DNA of 64,000 nucleotides from Tetrahymena thermophila SB210 (GCF_000189635.1 NW_002476361.1:744001-808000); one strand, 5' to 3'. Numbered from the stretch's first letter, positions 1 through 13,713 are shown. Notes: generated by a model not told the origin, from the letters alone. Made by a program: numbers and translations.

Positions 1-1065
1 GAAATTAAATCTTTCTTTATTTATTTCCATTACATGTTAATATTATTTTTTTTATTAAAGACGAATTATTTTGAGCAAACTTGATTTTAAGATACAGCGC
101 TTTAAAATTGTTTAGTGAAGCATGCTTTAATAGACTAATGAAGGGCTCTTCAAATGTAATAAACAGTTTATTTGTTTGTTAATTTACCTGTATCTTTTAA
201 GCAACATCTCTTTAATTTTTAAAATTAAACTACTCGAGCAGTTTTTGTACTTTTGAATTAGATCTCCTTCCTCCACTGCTTCTTTTCTCTTTTTCCATTT
301 AATATTTTTATTCAACGCAGACTGGACAAAACCAATCTTCTTCTTCATCAGGAATTTCCTTAAGAGGTGGGTTCTAAATTTAAAATAAAATTTATTAGTT
401 TATAAATCAAAAGATTTTGAGTAATTTAAGCTGCTTATCTACTTCTACTCTCTCTCTCATTTAAACATCATAAGATTTGCTTTATACATCATGAATCGAT
501 ATTTTAAAATAAATTACAAACAAAATATTATAAATCGTTTCTCTTTATCCATAACATTTCCAAATACTTTTTACTATTACATAGTTCCGAAAATCCAACA
601 CTTCACTCAGTTTTTCAATAAGAAACGAGAATTAAATCGTGTTTTAATCCATAAATATTTGTGTTTTTTATATCATTTTAACTTCTAAAGTAAAGTTTTT
701 GATTATTTCCTCACATTATTAAGAAAACTAAATAAATATAAATAACTTATGTATGAGAGAGAGTGAGAGATAAAGTTTGCATTGAAATATTTATTTGAGC
801 TTACGAGGCAAAAAGAATGATAAGCATCATCACAGTAATCGCAGAGGAGTAGTTATTCATCGTGATGATAGTCATTACATACTTCACAGATCTTTTCCAG
901 AATGTAATTTGTTTGAATCTACTTAAGATCTTTTTTTGAAAATTACTTCACCTTTTCTCTTACGAGTTAAAGATATTACTCCTAGGTCATCTTTTCCTCC
1001 GAAGAATGAATGTATTCCAAAAATTAATCCAATTTAGCCTTCATAGCTCTTCTCTTACGTCCCAT
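1..1065 (-). CDS. PHD zinc-finger protein, 3' end beyond the left edge
   Basis: Chromatin-reader type protein. The ATG at 1065 (peptide starts MGRKRRAMKAK) lies in an AAATGG context. A basic/helical N-terminus of about 70 residues leads into a complete PHD finger split by one intron (about 370-805, donor GTAAGC, acceptor TTTAG). Exon 1 carries CEVC, then LLLCDYCDDAYHSFCL. Exon 2 carries NPPLKEIPDEEEDWFCPVC, which gives the Cys4-His-Cys3 pattern and the typical PPL..IP..DWFCP.C ending. A serine/arginine-rich stretch follows and the frame stays open (TAA/TAG as Gln) to base 1, so the C-terminus is missing. A GTAAAT at about 188 could be a further intron. PHD fingers usually read histone H3 tails, but nothing here shows which mark or complex. 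The PHD assignment is firm; the protein's role is unknown. Confidence 0.85.
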
Positions 1066-2283
1066 TTATAATTTACTCTTACTTGGTTATTAGTATTATC
1101 GTAGAATTATTATTCTCTTTTCGAAATAACTTTTTCGTTATTTGCTCTTTTTTTTAAATAATAAGACTCTTAATTTAATTTTTTTGGATTTATTTTTTTA
1201 TTGATAAATTATCTATTGCTTTATCCTTATAAAGTGATTTATAATCAATTATTTTAATTAAGATTCATAATCATTCATATAAAAACTGTATTCGCTAACA
1301 TCATATTTATTCAATTCATTATCTCATTCAATTAAAAATTGCTTATTTATTTGCTATTTAATATATATTGCAATTTATTCATAGAATTGGCGCTATACAA
1401 TTCAATATTTTGGCTCGCCCGCATCACATCTAATTTAATATTTTGATATTTATTCTTTCTTTTTTTATAGAGCTTCTCAACAGATAGCTGTTGCAAGTCT
1501 GTTTTTATAGATTCATTTATCATTTTGATGTAATTTTATTCTATCTTTTATATTAATTTTAAAATTATTTTCAAAATTAAGCAAAATTATTTTAAAATTG
1601 TTAATAAATTTTGGTTTCAAAAAGGTAAAAATAAAAACAAAATAATCAATATGTCTCCTTCATAAGATTAATTATTTTTAAATATATTTTAACTCTACAT
1701 GGAAAAGATTAGAAGATTCAAAATTTATTAACCAAGGTATTTAGTTATTAAGTAGCTAAATAAAAATATTTTAAGTTTTAATCTATATAATTTATGTAGT
1801 TTCCACTATACTCAAAAGGTTATTTCTGATCAAAAACAATACAATTTCTTTATAAAAAAGCCTTGGCGGTACTTTATTTGAGCTATCATTAGTTGTAGTA
1901 TTTAATTTAGCATTAAATGTGCACTCGCGGGAATATTCAAACTATTCCCTCTTTATTTAGCACATTTATTCAAATATATGCATATAAATTAGATAAACGG
2001 GGTTAAATATGTAAATTATTTTTTTCATAAGATTTATTTTTTATTAAGATAAAAGACACAGCTATATATTATTATGTTAACTACTTAATACCCTCTTAAA
2101 TAAGAAGAATGTTTTTATTATGCAAATAAATATTAAGAATAATAAATAGAGAAGATATTATTAAGTGAGTGAACAGGAATTATTTACATATATATTACTT
2201 TTCAAACACAAAAGAAAAATATCAAAATAAATAAACTAATCCTTATTTATTTATATGTTTTTATTAGAATTATTTTGATCAAA
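1066..2283. other. AT-rich intergenic, head of PHD gene / tail of TPR gene
   Basis: About 1.2 kb between the start of the PHD gene and the stop of the TPR gene. It should hold the PHD promoter. Two slightly GC-richer patches (about 1387-1430 and 1860-1935) gave no reading frame or RNA fold that I could recognise. Confidence 0.5.
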
Positions 2284-2901
2284 TCAATTCATAGCTTTTA
2301 ATCCGCATAATATATTCCTATAATTAAGGTTTTTTGAATCTAAACTTAAAAGCTTTTCATAAACACTTAAAGTTTATTTTTTTTAGCCTTGTAGGTGGTA
2401 AGCTAGACCTAAACAATAAAGAACTTCTTGATTTGTAGGAGAAATATCTAGACTATGCAAAAAGTATTGCTGTGCTTAATTAAATAGGTTCATTCTTAAG
2501 CATGAAAGTCCGAGATAGTAAAAATAAACTTCATTTTTTGGACAATATTACGTGCATTTTTAAAAGACATTAAATGATGATTCTAATTAATTATTATATA
2601 AATAGCAAATTCCTAAATGATAAAGAGCTTAATCACTTTTTGGTTGTATTTACAAAACTCTTTAAAAAGATTAAATTGATTTATCTAACTCATTTTATTG
2701 AAATTGAGCTAATCCAATATTTTAAATGCTCATTACATGCTCTGGATTTATTTTTAAACAACAATTGTATTATTCAATAGCTTATTAGTACATTTTTTTT
2801 TGAAAGAAATAATTTCCTTTCTAAAAGTACTCTTGTAAATTTTACAAACTAGTAAAACAATAAATTTAACTTTAAAATAATTTTCTTCGTTTGAGCATCA
2901 T
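2284..2901 (-). CDS. TPR repeat protein, 205 aa
   Basis: A single intronless frame of 206 codons under the ciliate code. An in-frame TGA lies two codons before the ATG pair at 2901, which fixes the start (MMLKRRKLF). The body is three to four tetratricopeptide repeats. The first has GNYFFQKKMYQQAIEQYNCC followed by LKINPEH, the second NIGLAQFQQNELDKSIQSFQ, the third ALYHLGICYLYNNQLESSF, and the last pair YYLGLSCLRMNLFNQAQQYF and VLYCLGLAYHLQGQKKQTL. It ends LCGLKAMN-stop. TPR arrays are protein-interaction scaffolds. There is no extra domain, signal peptide or membrane segment, so the partner cannot be guessed (IFT, BBS, chaperone and APC proteins all use such repeats). Confidence 0.88.
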
Positions 2902-3639
2902 GAATCAATTATGAATTCGATCTATCAAATTTTAATTATTTGTAAAATCAATTAAACCAATTACTTACTACAAAAGAACGTCTTTAATTTACTATTATAT
3001 TTATACAATTGATAAATTAAAATATAGATTTAATAAATAAATTCTCCTGAAAAAAACCTTTTGTAAAAATATAAAATTCAAAAATAATTTTTTTAATATT
3101 TTGATTTTAATAATTATATTAAAACTTCTTATCATTAATAAAAATTAAACCATATTTTAAAAATGATACAAAAATTTGTTTGGTTTTATTTTTGGGATGA
3201 TAAATTCTTCTTTATTTCAAAATGTATCAGTTAAAAATTAAATTTTTTATATATGAAATTCAAAGATAAATAAATAGTTTGGGATCTTTTATTTTGAATA
3301 ACTTTGAATTTGATAAATATAAGCAACAATACACTCATTCACTCGTCGATTATTGATTATTAAAAACACATAAATATTATATTAAATAATCTAATTAATA
3401 ATAATAAATAATGAGTAGTGAAGTATAAGTGAATATAAGCTAGAATTAAGTTACTCATAAACTACCAAGAAATTCAAAGCTAAAACACTCAACAAGCACT
3501 GAGTAAAATTATTTTAAGTTTGCTTTCTTCATAATATTTACAATTTATAGGATACAAAAAAGAAGGCACTCTTCTGTTGATTGCTAATAATTTTAGTTAG
3601 AGAGCTTGTAAAAGAGTGGAGAAAGCGATATAAATTAAG
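2902..3639. other. Intergenic region between divergent TPR and coiled-coil genes
   Basis: About 740 bases of AT-rich DNA between two divergently transcribed genes, so probably both promoters. No reading frame or repeat of note was seen. Confidence 0.5.
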
Positions 3640-6600
3640 ATGGTGTTTACTAAAGAAAAAAATTAAGTAAAAGATCTGATTCAATGTAGATCATTAGGTC
3701 ACACTCTTCATCTAAGTGTGAGAGGATTTTAGATTAAAGTAATTTAATTGGTTAAGGAGAAGTAAAAAATTAACTCATCATAGCCAAAGTTGCAAAAGAA
3801 TTAGAATTCAAAAGCGAAGAATGCGAAAGATTAAAATTAAAATTGTAAAATTTTTAATATAAAAGGAAGCATTTTAAATTTAATATCTATATATAAATAA
3901 TAGACAACAAAAAGACGAAGAAGTTCAGGAGGTTGAACTGAAAAACATTGAAAATTAGCTTCTTAAGGGGGATTTAAACTATTCAAAAAGTGTTATAAAA
4001 GATCTTAAGAAGAAGCTGAAAAGTGTTTAATAAACTACTCAATAAAATAACAGTGCAATTTCTGCAGAAATATAAGAAAATATTTTGTCTCTGATTTAAG
4101 AGAATGAGTAATTGTATTTAAAAAATGATAACCTAATAAAAGAGTGCTTGAAATATCAAGATCAAGTAAAAAAATATAAAGCTTTGAGTTCAAAAGTTGT
4201 TATTTGTTAAAGCTGTTAAAAAAATTAATTAATGAGCTCATACAATAAAGAAGAACTTTCTGAACTAAATAGAAAAATAGATTTACTTTCTAAAAGCCAA
4301 ACAGAAGCAGAAAAAACTATATCAGACTATGAAGAGAAAACAAAATTCTACAAAGTAAATTAATAGATTGAGGAGCTAATTTAACTATATTTATTTATGT
4401 TATTTAAAAGATTTAGATTTAATCTTTGTAAGACAGAGAGGTTAAAGAGAGAGAATAAATTCTGAATGAAATGAATAGATTAAAGTAAGAGCTTGAATTC
4501 CATGGAACGTTGGAACTAAAGAGGTAAGAGGAAATAGAAAAACTGATAAAAATCATTCAAATGAAAGATTAAATTGAAGTAGAATAGTAGAAAACAAGAA
4601 TAGAGGTTGAAAAACTTCACTAGGAAATAGTATAAAAGAGTAATGAAATAAATTATTAAAAAGAAAACTTGTAAAAAAATGAGTAGAATTTGAAGAATAA
4701 AGAGGATCTTATAAGTCACCTCAGAAATTTAAATGATTAGTCATCAAAACAATTGAAAGAAGAGATAGATAAGTTAAATAGAGAAAAAAATTTGATTTTA
4801 TAGGAAAGCAGCAGGTTTTAAGAATACAATGATAGATTGGAAAATTAATTAATAACAACTAAGGAAGATTTAAAGAAAGTTAATGAGATTTTAATAGAGA
4901 AATAATAGCAGTTTTTGGCTGAGAAAGAAACATTTAGGGAAGAGAAAAGCAGAGACTTGGCTGAATTGAATAAAATTAAAAATCAACTACAAAATGAAAT
5001 AAACAACATTTAGCATGAAAAGGAATTAGCATTTATTGAGAGAGAGAAATATAAAAATGAAAAAAATAAATTGATTTCTGAAAATCAAACTATACAAAGA
5101 GAATATGAAAATATTATTTAGTAGAATAAATTACTTTTAAATGAAAAGCAAGATCTCATTTTATAAAAGCAGCAGCTTTAGTAAGAGAAATAGCTTTTGT
5201 AGCAAGATAAATCTTAGTTGCAGCAAGAAAAATAATAGCTTTAACAAGAAAAAGTTCAAATGCATCAAGATAGATCAGCTTTAATTAGAGAGAAATAATA
5301 ATTGTTAGGTGAAAAAGAAACCCTTTTGCAAGAAAAAAAGGTGCTAGTGTAGGATAAAGAGTAGCTTATTAACCAAAAAAAATCACTTACTTAATAGAAT
5401 TAAATTGTTAATAAAGAAAAAACTATTTGCAGCGAAGAAAATAAGCAGTTGCTAACAAAAAGAAATGAAGACTAATTAAAAATTAAAAAGTTAACTGAAG
5501 AATTAGAAAATTTATAGAATGAAAACAGTAAGTTGGTAGAAGAAAGTTTTAAGTTATCTCAAAGACAATAGACTGTGCCAAATCATGAAGTATAAAATAC
5601 ATAATCATTATCTTCTATGCAAGTTCTAAAAAGTTAGTACGAATAGTTGCTAAAAGAGAAACAAAGTTAATTAGAAGATAAAATTAAAGAAATTAGCAAA
5701 TTCAAATAGCAACTGGATGATAAAGAAATAGAACTTAACGAAGTGAATTAAACTCTTAAGATTGTTTAGGAGTAGCACTAAGAAAATATTTAATCAGCTG
5801 ATAAAGTTAAATAACTCACTTAAGAAAATTCATAATTAGAAATAAAATTAAAAACTATTTAAGAATCTATTGAAGTATTCAAAAAGAAAGCTCTTTTATC
5901 TGAAGAGCAAGAGAAAACTATAACTAATTTACTAACAGAAAATCAGAAATTACAGTAGACCTACAAATAGTTATTAAATAGCAGTTAGCAAGTGCACCAA
6001 ATTTCATCTAATTTTTTGCAATACAGCTCTAATTCAACTGAAGAAACTAAATAGGCTTATAACAATCTTTAAATTACTATATAGCAGTTATAAGAAAGAC
6101 TCAGAGTCTGTGAGGCTCTAATTGAAGAGAAAAAAAAAGAAATAGAAGAGTTCAAGAGCAACACTTATTTTCCTCTGCTAGAAGAATGCTCGAATTACAA
6201 ATCACAAATTACTCAGTAAAAATCTCTGATTCAGTAATTGGAAAATGCCTTTCTAAATAGAGAAAAAGACTTTTAAAAATAAATGAAAATGATGAAACTA
6301 AAAATTGAAAAAGATAGCAAAAGTTAAAATGCTGTAAATTAAATGTAAAAGAAATTAAAATAAAAAGACAATTAAATTTTCTCTATTGAAAGCTCACAGC
6401 AAATAAAATAATCAACTTAAGAATCCTGCTCAAATTATATTCAAAGTAACTGCTCAAATTTTATTCAAGACAACTGTTCAAATTTTATTCAAGGTAACTG
6501 TTCAAATTAAATATAATAATTTGACATGCTAAATACGAAAGGTCTAAACAGCTAGAGCTAGGATGAACACGATTTAACTAATTTAATTTGTAAATCTTCA

Positions 6601-7824
6601 ATCGATATTTAAAATTCTGATGTAAATAAGCCAGATTAATATCCAACTTGTTTAAATTTGAATGAAAGAATGCTGATTAAAGCAGAGGAAATTCAGTAAA
6701 ATAGCTAATTTAGAAATAATTCCATAGATAATTCAGAAAAATTGAATGAAAAGTATTTTACATGTAAGTAATAAAAAGATAATATTTTAGATATCAAAGA
6801 TTATCAATAAAAATTAGCAAGTAATAATTCAAGTGCTTAAAAAATTAGCCAAGAGAGCAGTAATAGTTGCTAAAAAACTATGAGTAGAACTCCCTCTTAT
6901 GTAAAGATTTCTAATTAAGATTTAATCAGAGAATAGCACATAAGAAGCAGTCGCTTGTAAGCTTCATCAAGCTCTTTAACTAGAAGAAACTCAAATATAT
7001 TTAATAATGATAATAACCTTTCGTATATTCCTATCCCTAATAATGATAATAACTCTTAGAAGCAGCTTTAACAAATTTCAAAGAACTCATCATCTTAAAA
7101 GTTAATTAATATTTCAGATAATTATTCAAGCCTTGAAAAAATAACAACCAAATAAAATAATAATAATTATAGTATACAAAAGTCATCTTCTAGAGATAAG
7201 AATATTGACAAAAATTATATTCAAAATAAATAAACAGAGGAATTTAAAAGAAAAAGCTCTAAAGATCTTGTCAATAATAATAAATTAAGGCATTCTTTTG
7301 ATATACCATCTCAATAAGGGTAAAATGAAAATTGTTAACAATTATAAATTAGTTAAAAGCAAGATAATTTAATATCTATGCTTAAGGAGAAGGTTGCTAA
7401 TATTTCTTTGCAAAACAAAAAGCAACCTTTAAGCTAGAATTATCAGAACTAATCTAATAAATAATTTACTTAAATACCTAAGCCTCATAATAACTCGACC
7501 ATAATTAGCTATGATTAGTATAACAATAGCATATTAGAAAAATCATAAGTAATTAATATTTCTAGCAATCATACAGCAGAACAAAATTATTTATATCATA
7601 ATTCTAACGAAAAACCAATCTACTATCACAATAAAACCATGAATTCAACTTAAGATGAAAATTAAGCTCCCTTTAATAACTCAAATAGTTTCTTTAAAAG
7701 TCAATAATTATGTGCCCCAATAAATAAAAGAACAAATTCTTTCCAATTCAAAAATGATTAAAACAACAGCAAAAACTTCTTCTCAAATGTCTCAGCATTT
7801 GATTTTAGTCAATACAATAAATGA
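3640..7824 (+). CDS. Long coiled-coil protein, 1,339 aa
   Basis: Start MVFTKEKNQ at 3640. Three short introns are supported by phase: 3667-3716, 3845-3903 and 4355-4410. The spliced frame is 1,340 codons ending in TGA at 7822. Residues from about 15 to 870 are almost uninterrupted heptad sequence rich in E, K, Q, L and N, with blocks such as LQQEKQLLQQDKSQLQQEKQ. The last 460 residues are a low-complexity tail rich in N, S and Q, containing a 24-bp in-frame tandem repeat (6427-6510). No motor, kinase or membrane segment is visible. Proteins of this shape are usually structural (basal body, cytoskeleton, Golgi golgins), but composition alone cannot choose among these. It is well isolated from its neighbours. 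Confidence 0.85.
6427..6510 (+). repeat. 24-bp in-frame minisatellite, about 3.5 copies
   Basis: Three full units (6427-6450, 6451-6474, 6475-6498) and a partial fourth, each reading CSNxIQxN in the coiled-coil gene. Units differ by a few silent and conservative changes. Confidence 0.9.
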
Positions 7825-8144
7825 AATTAATTAATTAAATTTGTGTAAATATTTATTATCTTTGCTTGTAAATTATATATATATAAATAGAAGAGTTTAT
7901 TTTTAAGTATTATATATAAAAAACTATATTAATATAAATGGATTGTTAGCTAATTAATCATTACAAATTGTATGATGAATGAATGAATAAATGTATAAAT
8001 AATAGGTAGATTTTCTATTTAGATAAATAGAAAAATATCTAAACAATCAAATTATTTATTTTGCAAGTAGAGTATCTTTTTCATTTAATAAATTACAAAC
8101 AGAATTTCTACAAATCACTAATTAAAAGGTATAGAATATTAAAA

Positions 8145-8668
8145 ATGTAGGGTTTAATAAGAAGAACAATGTTTAGCATTTCTTAAATTTCAAGATCTGC
8201 ACAAAAGTAATCATTCATTAAATTATAATTAATTATTTTTATAATTATTTTGTATTAATTTTCATCTTAAATATTAAATAGAGCTCCTCGTGAAGAAATA
8301 TCATTTGTAGTTTCTCCAAGAGAAGATAGGTCAATTAAAATTCCCATAAAAACATTCGTAGATAATAACTTAGGATAAGTGTTAAGAAGCAATAAAATTC
8401 CTCTTGAATTTAAGTGTGGATTTTCTTGTGAATGCGCTACTTGTGCAATTTAGATTTAATAGGAAGATAAATTTGAATAGATTTGCGAAGAATAGCCAAA
8501 AGAACATGAAGAATCAATTACATTGGCAAGTGAAGGCAAAGATAAAACGTATTTGAATAACATTAATTGCTTAAAATATATCTTTATTTTAATAAAAAAA
8601 ATAGATACAGATTAAGTTGCTAGTTGGTTACAACTAAAGACATGGATGGAATTACTATTTTATTCTGA
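8145..8668 (+). CDS. Adrenodoxin-type [2Fe-2S] ferredoxin, 130 aa
   Basis: Small electron carrier of the mitochondrial FDX family, which feeds electrons to Fe-S cluster assembly or to P450/heme A enzymes. There are three exons. Intron 1 is 8207-8281 (GTAATC..AATAG) and intron 2 is 8549-8604 (GTATTT..AATAG); removing them gives exactly 131 codons. The N-terminus (MQGLIRRTMFSISQISRSAQ) is basic, hydroxylated and free of acids, as in a mitochondrial presequence. The cluster loop is PLEFKCGFSCECATC, matching C-x5-C-x2-C. The fourth ligand lies in the third exon in RLSCQLVTTKDMDGITILF, which strongly resembles the RLGCQI...MDGI ending of FDX proteins. Without splicing intron 2 this cysteine would be lost from frame. 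The protein is complete and ends at TGA 8666. Confidence 0.9.
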
Positions 8669-9452
8669 TTATCCAAAATATTTATTAAAAATCATCATAA
8701 CATAGCTAGCTAGCTGAATCACTATTTTTATAGATAAAATTCATAAATTTTGCTTTGCTTATAAATGTACAAATATCAAATTGATTTATATATTAAGCCT
8801 TAAATAATTATTAAAATAAAATCTAGCTCTACTTAAAATTGTAAAAAATTTAATTATTATTTAGATATTAATATTAAAACAAACTTTAAATTTAATTTAT
8901 AAATTTATAAATATAATGTTAATATTAAGAAATGAATTGAATTTATTCTATTATTTTTTAAAAAAAGAATTTTAACAAATTATTTTTATTTAAAAATAAT
9001 TTAAAATAGTTTGTTTATTTATTTCACACAATATTTTAATATATACCTGTCTCTTTTCTAATTTTAAGTAAGTTGATTTCTAATTTCAATTAATTATTTG
9101 ACTTATAAATAATATTTCTAGAGAGCTTATTTTAATATCTACCTTTCTCTAAAACAAGTTCTTACAATAATAGATATTTTAATATAGCTTTTTATAAATT
9201 TGAATGCAAAAAATAAATAATATAAATTCAAGGTAAACAGAATAGGTACTATAAAATTAAATTTCTTATTTTCTTTAAAATAAATAATAAATTTTTAAAA
9301 ATAAATACTTAACAGAAATAAAACTTCATAGAATCAAATAATCTTTATTAAAAATGATTTTTTAATTTTATTTTATTTTATAAAGAAAATACTATAAATA
9401 TCATAAATATCTGCTTAATAATCTATCTTAAAATTGAATTAACAAATAAAAA
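8669..9452. other. Intergenic between convergent genes
   Basis: Nearly pure A+T sequence between the 3' ends of the ferredoxin gene and the cysteine-rich gene. No gene or structured repeat seen. Confidence 0.5.
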
Positions 9453-11955
9453 TCATTTAGGGCATTTATTGGAAATAATTTTGAGTCCTGAGCAATTCTT
9501 GCAAGATGAAGAATATCCTATTTATTTATTTATTTATTTATTTATTTATTAAAAATAATTTAACAAAAAATGGATATTTAATTTATTACCTGGAGGTAAA
9601 CAGAGTGGGCAATCTCCGATAGAGCATTAAGAACACATATTATTCAAAGAGTTGTTAAAGTAGTTATCAGGACACTTTTCTAAGCATTGATTTTGATATA
9701 AATATCTTCCACTGTTACAGCTGGTGCAAAATTATGCAGCTAATTAATTGTTTATTGAAAAAATAATTTTTTAAATTTAGTTAAAATAAAAATAAAATAT
9801 TTACTGTCTTTGCATGACTTGCAAGTGCTATCACATTTATTGCATACCTTATTTAAACTAAATTCATCATCAGCACAAGTGTTAACACATTTTGTACCTG
9901 ATTTTTAATATCCATCAAAGCATTTGAAACATTAGTTCGAATCGCAAGATGCGCAACCTGGAGGGCACTGATAATTTAAAATTGGATATATTTAAATAAA
10001 AATTTGAATTTATTAAATTTATTGATTACATAATCTACAATGACGAATAACTCTCTAATGCCAAATGATTCATTAAAATAGTCTTCATCAAATGTTGCAT
10101 TCAATTTAATTTCTAATGATTGGCTATTGTGTTAAATTGACTTAGAGTAGCTGTAAAAATTATCTTTCCAAGAATTAGAACCACAAAGATTATCTTTACC
10201 ACCAGCTTAATCTTGTTTTATTTCATCTATCTGGTTAGTATCAACATAAACTTTGAAACCTTCACTATCCCATGAATCAATTTAGTAGTATTGGAAACCA
10301 AATCTAACTTAGAAATGGGGCTTGCTAAATTTTAGATCAACAATAAATAATAAGATTTAATTCTTTAGATTAAATAAAGTTTGTTTGTTTTACATATTTT
10401 GGAAAGTTTTTAAGATTTAAGAACCTTTGCCTCCAATAAATGGACCTCCTAACAATTAAACACTACCACAATTTCCAAAAGTAGCTTAGTTGAAGTTAGA
10501 AAGTTGAAGACCAAGAGCAGCGATTTCTGATTCACCAAAGTTATTAGAATTCAAACCAATTAAGAGATAATCACCATCTAAATTATTTGTGATAAAATTT
10601 TGATTAGATTAAATATTGTTACTTCTTTGAGTAGAACGATTTTTTATTCATTTATTTATAAATTAATTTTTAAAATTGCAAATCTTTTATTTGAATCTTC
10701 ATTAAGGTTACATAAATTACAATTAAAAAATGCATTCATAATCATTTACTTGGAGTAGATTTTGAAGGATCTTAGCAAGTTTAACCTTACTAAGGAGCGA
10801 ATGAAGGGCACTATTAAACGCAACCTTTTCTGAACTGATAATATCCATTAGCACATTAACTGCAGGATTAGCCATTGCTATCACACTTAGAACATTTGGA
10901 AGGATTACAAAAAGTTTCTACGCAGAATGAATTAGTAGAATCAGGTTAGAATCCTTAAGGGCACTAATTTAGGCACTAGTAATTATGAGCAATTCCCATT
11001 GAAGGGCAAGTACAAGCTCCATTTTATAAGGTTCCTTTATTAGGGCAGCTTTGGCATTGGTTCTAAAATATTAAAATATTATTAAATAATTATTAATTGT
11101 TTATAAAATTATGATTTGATACATAGCATTTAATACAGTTTTAATTTAAGTATTTAATTATTTATTTATATATATATATATGTATACCTAGCTAGGACCT
11201 GAGCAAGTAGCGCATGAGGGATGGCAAGTATCGACTCTAACAGACAAATTTTTGATACCAAAACCTTCATCACTATTGTCCTAATCGAAATTAGAAGTAA
11301 ACTGAAGGTTCAATTATGAATTAGTGTGAGTAATGTTTTTTTAGAAGAAATATAATTGATCATTGTATGAAGTAGACCCTAAGCAAATTTTAACACCATC
11401 ATATTTGTCTTTTTAATAAGTTTTGTAAGTTGTACCATCTAAAACTACATTAACTTTTTCGTTATCAACACTTTTATACAAAAGCACATCTACACGAACG
11501 GAAAGACTCCAATGAGGAGGTAAGTTTTGATATATTTTTTACAAGTTTGGAGTTTCTTTGGCAAAAACACCAAACATATTTCCTTTACTGAAATCTTAGA
11601 AACTAGTTTGCTCGCATAATTTAACTGTCTTTTAATTCCATCCTACAACATCGTTGGAACTAAATTAGTAAGCCTTAAACTCTTCTGCAATAAGAACTTC
11701 CTCTTTTGATTAATTTATTTGTTGAAAAATAAATTTTAAGACATTTTTAAGAAAAAAATATATTTTTTTGAAATGCAAAAAGACACAAATGAGAAATTGA
11801 AAGAGAATAAAAAACAATAGATTAAATTGCTAGATGAATAATTTATTAATATTTAGAATATATTTTATATAAAGCTTATGATTACCAGCTTATGTAAATG
11901 AAATAAGCGCAAATAGTGAGCTAAATAAGATGTTTAATTGAAGACTGTATTTCAT
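9453..11955 (-). CDS. Secreted cysteine-rich (furin/GFR-like repeat) protein
   Basis: Start at 11955 gives a clear signal peptide (MKYSLQLNILFSSLFALISF then TQA). Intron 1 (11703-11885) follows directly. About eight exons can be traced; intron 2 is 11063-11187, and others lie near 10.65-10.75, 10.36-10.40, 9.98-10.02, 9.74-9.80 and 9.53-9.59 kb. Two copies of a roughly 150-residue non-cysteine domain with motifs such as FKVYVD and GFGIKNLSVRVD are separated and followed by cysteine-rich blocks (CATCSGPS, CSKCDSNGQSCSQCANGYY, CSIGDCPLCLPPG). The last exon ends CKNCSGLKIISNKCPK-stop at 9453. No GPI or transmembrane tail is obvious, so it may be secreted. Ciliates have many proteins of this kind, annotated as growth-factor-receptor-like or furin-like; their ligands are unknown. 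Confidence 0.8.
9521..9550. repeat. TTTA microsatellite in the last intron
   Basis: About seven perfect copies of the 4-base unit inside the final intron of the cysteine-rich gene. Confidence 0.9.
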
Positions 11956-13713
11956 TGTTTTTTTATTGTTTATCAAAGTTTAATTTGCTAATTAATTATC
12001 AATTTAATTTCCTTTTACTCTAATTATGAATGTAATAAGATCATAAAATAATCACATTTCTGTCAGTAAATAAATATAATATGCACATTATATTAATTTT
12101 TTAATTACTCTTCCTACCATTCTATTTTTATCAATAAATCTATGAATTTCTAACTATTACTTAGGATATTCGTATCGTAATAGCAAGCAAATGCATTCTA
12201 ATTTTTAGCCATTACAAAAATTGAGATATTGAAAATAAATTTTCTCTTTTGAATTTATGTGGTTAAAGTGTAAAATAATGCATAATTTTTATTGGCTGCT
12301 CGTTCTAGATTTTAATCAGCCAGATATTTTTTTTATTATTGTTTATATTATATAGATTTTTATAGTGGCCCAAATATTTTTCTACATATTATCTTTTTTA
12401 AATGACATAGTTCTAATTAATTATAATAAATATAAATAAAAATCAAATTATATTTATTCTATTCCATCAAAAAATAACAAAAAGCAATTTATTAAAGTAA
12501 AAAATTTTATTTTACTTATTTACTTTTTTTCTAGGTTTATTTTCATAAAATAAAAAGTTAAATTAATTTTTATAATATTTTTGCTATTCTAGTAAAAATT
12601 ATTCTTGAATAATTTTCATAATAACCATAATTTATTAATAATATTAACTCAATTTTTATTTGAAAACTCATTGATAAATAAAATAGACAGACATATATTT
12701 ATCAAATTTAATCAAATGAAGATATTTTTTTTATACAATAAATATTTACTCAAGGCAAAAAATAAGAATAAATATTAATTAAGTATTTGCTTTTATTTAT
12801 CCAAATTCAAATATTTATTTACCTCTATAAACAATATAAATTTTAAATTATTTAGTAAGTCAAAGTACCATTATAAATATTGTAAGCATTTCAATTTTAT
12901 ATATAATATTTGAAATTTTATGAAATTATCTTGATTAATGATATAAAAAATAAGAGCATCTAGAAAACTTAAATATTCTTCTGATGAATTTTAAAAATGA
13001 AATTCATAATATAAAATTTACTAAATTGTTTTGAGCATTTAAAATATTTTTTTAAATTAGTAAATTTAATAAAAAATAAATAAAAAAATTTCACATAAAG
13101 TTTTTATTATTCTTATTTAATTTAATATTAATTAAAAGAAAAAAACTCTTTATTTATTAAATTTATCCATTATAAAATTAAAACAATTTTTGTTTTTATA
13201 AAATCTTCTAGAAAAATAAATATAACCAATAAATTTCAACTTCATTCAAAAATAATTAGTTGAAATATCTTTTGTAAATAAAATTATATTAAAAATGAAT
13301 TTCTGGCTGGAATAGGAAATTGGTTATTGTAATTTATTATATAAATTAATTAAAATAATTTATTCAATTTTTATTAAAAGAATTTAGCATTTATTTAAAA
13401 AACTATAAAAAAAGATGTTTTTTAATAAATTATTCTTAAAAAATATTTTCCACTTTTATCGATTTTTTAATTTTAGAATGTTTATTTTAATGAATGAAAA
13501 ATTGGTTTATCAATTAGTTTTTTATTTAGTCCATTAAAAATATTCTCTTTTCACTAACTTATATCGAATTATGTTTATTTATTTGTTGTTTGTTTGAAAT
13601 GATAAGATATCTAGCTCGAAAGATAAATAGTTATTATTTAGTAGAAAAAAATTAAAATTGCAAAAATTCGAATTAAAGCAAAGATACAATTAAATTAATC
13701 CTACATAATATAA
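11956..13713. other. Long AT-rich intergenic region
   Basis: About 1.75 kb between two divergent genes. No reading frame, RNA or tandem repeat was recognised; it should contain both promoters. Confidence 0.5.

Noticed and set aside
1387-1935. Small GC-richer patches considered as tRNA or other RNA genes.
   Set aside because: No cloverleaf with matching acceptor stem or TTCRA-type T loop could be formed by eye.
3640-3745. Continuous N-terminus of the coiled-coil gene without the first intron.
   Set aside because: The unspliced frame does not join the coiled-coil frame; the 3667-3716 intron restores phase exactly.
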